A stretch of DNA of 64,000 bases from JAGMES01 sp023128035 (GTDB lineage: Bacteria > Bacillota > Halanaerobiia > DY22613). A program made the translations under genes and the position numbers. Of the stretch, positions 60,038 through 64,000 are shown in pieces; within the stretch, counting starts at the first letter, position 1, and each line of letters opens with the position of its first letter. The notes beneath the pieces were generated by a model, which did no database searches, had not been told where the DNA came from, and worked only from the letters and a program-made list of their open reading frames with translations. The DNA lies in the NCBI GenBank assembly GCA_030627905.1, contig DAOVRZ010000010.1:1-64000 (forward strand), in the 5' to 3' direction.

Positions 60038-60844
60038 CTAAACTTTAACATATGCTTGAAAGTTAGGTTCTACACAGCTATCATCACCCACAAATGTAAG
60101 CCCCGCCGATGATTTACGCATTGTAACAACTGGTAAACTTTGACTCATTGCGATCGCTATACTAAAACCTCCACCGATCCTATCAGGGTTAATAAAAACG
60201 TCACAGATTCTATAGAGTGCTGCTAAATCGTCTTCATATTGAATCCTAATTATTTTGTCATTAAGTAAGTTTTGATAATTTTTTTCTAAATAAGATAGCT
60301 TAGCTGATCCTACTATTAACCATTTTACATTTGATTTTTTAAGCAAAAATGAATAAATTAAGTCCATATATTTTTCATCCATATCATTATCTAATCTATT
60401 ACCTACTGTAATCAATACGAAATCTTCCTCTGTTAAATTTAAGTCTTCTCGTGATACATTTTTATATGGTTTAGGAGGGTTAAATCCTGGTTCAAAATTA
60501 TGTACATGATCGATGTTCAACAAATTATATTTTTCATTCTCTTTTTTAACTCCATCTTGATCTCTAAATAGATATACATCAGCGAATGATGAAAAATAAC
60601 TTATACCCTGAGATAAATATACTATCGGATAATATGGAGTTAATATCTGTCTTGCAAGAGATATTTCACTGGTTGTAAAAATGACCTCTGGATTAAACTC
60701 TTTAATTGCTTTAACTATTGAATGTACTCTTTCTCTTCTTAATATGGATATATCCGAATAGTATGTCTCAATATTTTTTTCTTTTAAATAATCTGCGTGA
60801 TCTTCTTTATATATTATTGATTCACGACACATAGTATTAAACAA
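60038..60844 (-). pseudogene. Glycosyltransferase family 4-like fragment, both ends lost
   Basis: 268 codons. GFNPPKPYKNVSREDLNLTE and LITVGNRLDNDMDEKYMDLI with GGGFSIAIAMSQSLPVVTMR form the acceptor/donor halves of a GT-B enzyme. The frame opens inside a 22-bp palindrome arm with an upstream TAA and no ribosome site, so the N-terminal acceptor domain (perhaps 60-100 residues) is missing. It ends at AYVKV, 10 nt from the rfbB stop, where about 40 C-terminal residues would be expected. Probably non-functional. Confidence 0.7.
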
Positions 60845-60870
60845 TGTTATTGTTTAATACTATGTGTCGT
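60824..60870. repeat. Perfect 22-bp palindrome at the junction of two truncated genes
   Basis: Arms 60824-60845 and 60849-60870 (ACGACACATAGTATTAAACA followed by AT, and its complement) are exact around GTT. One arm lies in the glycosyltransferase frame, the other is the unnatural tail of the rmlA fragment. This looks like a fold-back or template-switch junction. Confidence 0.85.
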
Positions 60871-61200
60871 AATATTATCTCCCAGAATAACAGTAATTGG
60901 TTCACCTGCTGCAAAGTTTTCTGCGAGTGCTAACGCATTTGCAATCCCCACTGCTTCTTCTTGTACTTTAAATGTAAAATCACACCCAAGTTCTTTACCA
61001 CTTCCTAAAAGTCGAACAACTTCTCCCATATGTTCCTTACTTGTAATAACTAAAATATCGCTGATATTTGCAGAAATTAATTGTTTAATTGGATTAAATA
61101 TCATTGGCTCTTTTCCTACTGGTAATAGGTGTTTGTTTGTAATTTTAGTCAATGGGTAAAGTCTTGTTCCTTTTCCACCAGCTAGTATAACACCTTTCAT
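60847..61200 (-). pseudogene. RmlA-type sugar nucleotidyltransferase, truncated
   Basis: 117 codons of an enzyme normally about 240-290. The nucleotide-binding start MKGVILAGGKGTRLYPLTKI and LLPVGKEPMIFNPIKQLIS and the VQEEAVGIANALALAENF block are intact, up to the metal-binding VILGDNI. The frame then runs into the palindrome (THSIKQ and stop). The catalytic C-terminal half is missing. Same strand as the glycosyltransferase fragment. Confidence 0.8.
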
Positions 61201-61288
61201 GTTTATACACCTCTCATAAAGTCACAATTAAAGCATAGAACAAAACTAAACTAATGATCTCTTTGCTCTATGCAATTTTATAGTTACT

Positions 61289-62677
61289 TTAAGTTTGCCT
61301 AAAACCTCTAAACGCTACATTTTGCTCAAAATAAAGCTTCTCTGCCACACCAATTGATCTTTCTAATTGATGTTTATAGTAATTCTCTATTAGTGTCTTA
61401 TTTGCTTCAAAAAGTAATCTATTAAATTCTTCATCAGAAACCTCTGTAAAATTAACTGTCAATAGGTCTGAATTAATATGTTTATTCTCATAAAAATCTT
61501 TTACATCTTTTAATAAACCATTTTCAATTGCATGATAGTATAATGGAGAACCTGGATATGGGGTTACTGGTCGAATAGTTCTCATTTGAGAATGATCATC
61601 ATATTTTAAGAGAAAATCTACTCCCTGTTGTAATGTCTCAGCATTTTCACCTATGTTACCGTAGATAATATTAAAACCTGGTGAGATTCCTACTTCTAAA
61701 GTTGCTTCAATTCCTTTAATAATCTGTTTAACTGTTAAATTTTTATTCATGACTCTCAGAATCTTATCATCCATACACTCAATGCCATAATTAATAAATA
61801 CACATCCAGCTTTTTTCATAATCTCTAAGACATCAGGGGTCGCAAAATTCAATCTACCATTACATTCCCATTTAATATTTAAGTCAGCCTTAATGATCTC
61901 TTCACACAAGTACCTTGTCCGATCAGGCGATGACATCAAAAGTTCATCAGAAAAAGCGATATAAGAAATCTGATATTTTTCTTTTAGAATCCTAATCTCT
62001 TCAATAATATTTTCTGGTGATCTAAGTCGAATGCCTGGATCCATTCTATAACAGAAATTACACTTAAACGGGCAACCTCTCGCAGATAAAACCGGCATAC
62101 ATCTATCACTATTTTTAATATGTGGCATTCTAAGCAAAGAATAATAATCCATTGGAAACAAATCCCACGCTGGAAAAGCAATTGTATCAATATCTTCAAT
62201 TAATTCCTGACGTTCAGTTTGAACTAGTTTTCCATTCTTTAAAAAGGCAATGCCCTTTATAGTAGATAAATCTTTATTATTCTCGATAGCATCCATTAAA
62301 TTGACAACTGTAATTTCTCCTTCACCAATAATTACTGTATCTGCATTGGTCTTTTTGAGGAAATATTCTGGTTCAGGAACTGGACCATGTCCACCTATCA
62401 TATAAAATGGACGATTCGGAATTGAATTTATTGCTTCTGAAATTTTAAGTAGCTTATGATATTGATAATATCCACCAATAACACTAATGCCAACTACATC
62501 AAACTCATTTTCTTTTAGATATTCTACTAAATGAGCTTCCGGATAATGATATTGATCTTGATTATAAATAGTAACGTCATGTCCAGCATTACGTAATGCA
62601 GATGCAATGTAAGCTAAACCCTGTGGAAACCAATGAATAAATGAATCATTATCATAAACAATTAATAATATTCTCAT
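61289..62677 (-). CDS. B12-binding-domain radical SAM protein
   Basis: 462 residues. The N-terminal cobalamin-binding-like fold (LLIVYDNDSFIHWFPQGLAY to VIIGEGEITVVNLMDAI) is followed by a radical SAM core with GCPFKCNFC (Cys 202, 206, 209) and RLRSPENIIEEIRILKEKYQ. The family makes methylations, rearrangements and oxidative changes; many members act in surface-sugar or antibiotic synthesis. Here it lies between sugar nucleotidyltransferase genes, suggesting a modification of a glycan. Product unknown. Confidence 0.85.
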   Translation of the reverse strand: MRILLIVYDNDSFIHWFPQGLAYIASALRNAGHDVTIYNQDQYHYPEAHLVEYLKENEFDVVGISVIGGYYQYHKLLKISEAINSIPNRPFYMIGGHGPVPEPEYFLKKTNADTVIIGEGEITVVNLMDAIENNKDLSTIKGIAFLKNGKLVQTERQELIEDIDTIAFPAWDLFPMDYYSLLRMPHIKNSDRCMPVLSARGCPFKCNFCYRMDPGIRLRSPENIIEEIRILKEKYQISYIAFSDELLMSSPDRTRYLCEEIIKADLNIKWECNGRLNFATPDVLEIMKKAGCVFINYGIECMDDKILRVMNKNLTVKQIIKGIEATLEVGISPGFNIIYGNIGENAETLQQGVDFLLKYDDHSQMRTIRPVTPYPGSPLYYHAIENGLLKDVKDFYENKHINSDLLTVNFTEVSDEEFNRLLFEANKTLIENYYKHQLERSIGVAEKLYFEQNVAFRGFRQT

Positions 62678-62697
62678 TTTGCACCCCCAAATATTTG

Positions 62698-63786
62698 TTA
62701 CTCCTCTGTCTCTTGGCTAACTGCGATCTCTTCATCTAAAAAGTAAGTCCAATACTCTTCATTTGCTCTTTGATAATCTTGAGGTTGTCCAATATCCAAC
62801 CAAAACTCTCTAATTGGAAAAACACCTACACTTTCCTTTTTACCTAAAAGGTTTTGAATCAAATCAGGCATATCATAAAATTCATTATATGGAATCTCTT
62901 TTATAACGGAAGGGCTTAAAACATAAAAACCACCATTAACAAAGAAATGTTGTTTTGGTTTTTCAACAATATTTTCAACCCTTTGACCATCAACTTCTAG
63001 TACACCATATGGAACAGTAAATTCATACTCAGTGGATCCGATTGTGATTGCATAATTACCTTCAGTATGATAGTCAATCATATTCTTAAAGTTTAATTTT
63101 GTTAAGAGATCACCATTCATAACAATAAACGGTTGTTTTATTTTTTTTGTTATTAAACTCAATGCTCCAGCAGTTCCTAATCTCTTGCTCTCTCTTACAT
63201 ATTCAATATTTACATTGAATTTTTTTCCATCGCCAAAGTAATTTATAATCTGGTCTGCTTTATAATTAACACATAAAATAAAATTATAAAAGCCATATGA
63301 ATTAAATTGCCTTATAATTGTCTCTAATATTGGTCTACCCCCAACCTTAAGCAAAGGTTTAGGTGTGTTTTCGGTCAGTGGATATAATCTACTTCCTAAT
63401 CCCCCAACCATAAGAACTATATAGTTGTCCAATTTTTCTTTTTTAATCAATTCATTTAAAGTAACAAGTTCATGAACAATTCCCTCTTCATCAACCAGCG
63501 GAATCTGACTTATCCCTCCAAGACGAAGAAAAATCTCAATCTCTTTTCTATCAGTAACGATTGGTAAACTTTTAAATTTATTATTCATGGCTTCTCTTAT
63601 TGGGCCACCTAAATCAATCCCACGTAAAATCGCTCTTCGAATATCTCCATCTGTAACAGTGCCCAATAAACGATGGCTTGAATCTACAACCAATGCAATC
63701 TGCTTAACTCCTTTATCAATAACCGCCATTGTTTCCTTAATTGTAGTATCTGGGGAAACCAGGAGATTCTTAAGATTTTTTTCCAC
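62698..63786 (-). CDS. CBS-domain sugar nucleotidyltransferase (PtmE/LegF-like)
   Basis: 362 residues. Two CBS domains (about 5-120: QIALVVDSSHRLLGTVTDGD, GGISQIPLVDEEGIVHELVT) are fused to a nucleotidyltransferase (VLMVGGLGSRLYPLTENTPK, then GRPILETIIRQF and FIVMNGDLLTK). The same fusion is found in PtmE of Campylobacter, which starts GDP-legionaminic acid synthesis for flagellin glycosylation. The position next to a flagellar operon and a NeuD-like acetyltransferase fits, but the sugar is not proven. Confidence 0.85.
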   Translation of the reverse strand: MEKNLKNLLVSPDTTIKETMAVIDKGVKQIALVVDSSHRLLGTVTDGDIRRAILRGIDLGGPIREAMNNKFKSLPIVTDRKEIEIFLRLGGISQIPLVDEEGIVHELVTLNELIKKEKLDNYIVLMVGGLGSRLYPLTENTPKPLLKVGGRPILETIIRQFNSYGFYNFILCVNYKADQIINYFGDGKKFNVNIEYVRESKRLGTAGALSLITKKIKQPFIVMNGDLLTKLNFKNMIDYHTEGNYAITIGSTEYEFTVPYGVLEVDGQRVENIVEKPKQHFFVNGGFYVLSPSVIKEIPYNEFYDMPDLIQNLLGKKESVGVFPIREFWLDIGQPQDYQRANEEYWTYFLDEEIAVSQETEE

Positions 63787-63816
63787 CTCAGTTACCTCCC
63801 TTACATGTTTCTATAT

Positions 63817-64000
63817 TCATTTTCTTGACTTAATCCACTTTGCAGGAACACCAACAACAACACTATCATCTACTACATCTTCTATAACTACTGCACCAGC
63901 TCCAATTAGCACATTTTTACCAACTTTAACTCCCTGTATGATCGTTGCTCCGATTCCCGCATGACTTAAGTCTCCAATTTCAACACCACCACCAATTACT
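63817..64000 (-). CDS. NeuD/PglD-like acetyltransferase, 5' part outside the window
   Basis: About 60 codons of a left-handed beta-helix protein: GVEIGDLSHAGIGATIIQGV and KVGKNVLIGAGAVVIEDVVD with the closing VVVGVPAKWIKSRK. The ending VxGVPAK is typical of NeuD/PglD-type sugar N/O-acetyltransferases. It is upstream of the CBS/nucleotidyltransferase gene on the same strand, so it is part of the same sugar pathway. Confidence 0.75.
   Translation of the reverse strand, partial: VIGGGVEIGDLSHAGIGATIIQGVKVGKNVLIGAGAVVIEDVVDDSVVVGVPAKWIKSRK

Overview
The window looks like a low-G+C, endospore-lineage Firmicute that nevertheless builds a two-membrane envelope. It has an AT-rich, Bacillus/Clostridium-style gene set (sigH, comFA/comFC, long-form hpf, fliY, flbD, flhF/flhG). 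It also carries flgH and flgI, the L- and P-ring proteins that only make sense with an outer membrane and periplasmic peptidoglycan, and two exported, beta-strand-rich proteins that resemble outer-membrane barrels. This combination fits Halanaerobiales or another diderm Firmicute. The assignment is inference from gene content, not from a search.

Layout. (1) 1-3.1 kb: signalling and regulatory region with two TPR proteins, a small HTH gene with an in-frame stop, an XRE regulator, and a TPR regulator followed directly by a small secreted peptide gene (Rap/Phr-like layout). (2) 3.5-9.15 kb: a decaying peptide-natural-product (RiPP-like) cluster. It holds a 24-residue precursor gene, TldD and TldE protease genes, a methyltransferase, an ABC exporter and a PqqD/radical-SAM/SPASM enzyme. 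All except the precursor, the methyltransferase and a small unknown ORF carry frameshifts, stops or internal deletions. (3) 9.2-24.3 kb: housekeeping and accessory genes: Rrf2 regulator, pcp, queG, ABC exporter, DUF1405 protein, acetyltransferase, PAP2 phosphatase, hpf, comFC-comFA-sigH, MarR regulator, barrel-like exported proteins, Nif3-like protein, XRE regulator. This part also holds two copies of a 118-bp element with three hairpins resembling an IS200/IS605 (TnpB-RNA-type) right end, a 124-bp inverted repeat, and a cluster of DnaA boxes. (4) 24.5-58.6 kb: one very long flagellar operon on the minus strand, from flgB to flgJ, with GntR trailing it. It covers rod, MS ring, C ring, export gate, hook, stator, sigma-28, regulators and the P/L rings. 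(5) 59-64 kb: a surface-sugar or flagellin-glycosylation locus: rfbB, a truncated glycosyltransferase and a truncated rmlA-type gene meeting at a perfect 22-bp palindrome, a B12-type radical SAM protein, a CBS/nucleotidyltransferase and a NeuD-like acetyltransferase.

How the parts fit: FliF/FliG/FliM/FliY and MotA/MotB form the motor, and FlhA/FlhB/FliO-R with FliH/I/J form the secretion machine. FlhF/FlhG set flagellar position and number. FliA switches on late genes, and the PilZ protein probably couples motility to c-di-GMP. The neighbouring sugar genes suggest flagellin or surface glycosylation. SigH and the ComF proteins link stationary-phase control with DNA uptake. No flagellin, hook-cap or chemotaxis genes lie in the window. 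The most novel-looking item is the decayed TldD/E plus radical SAM peptide cluster with its unannotated 24-codon precursor gene. The peptide/TPR pair and the orphan transposon ends are next.
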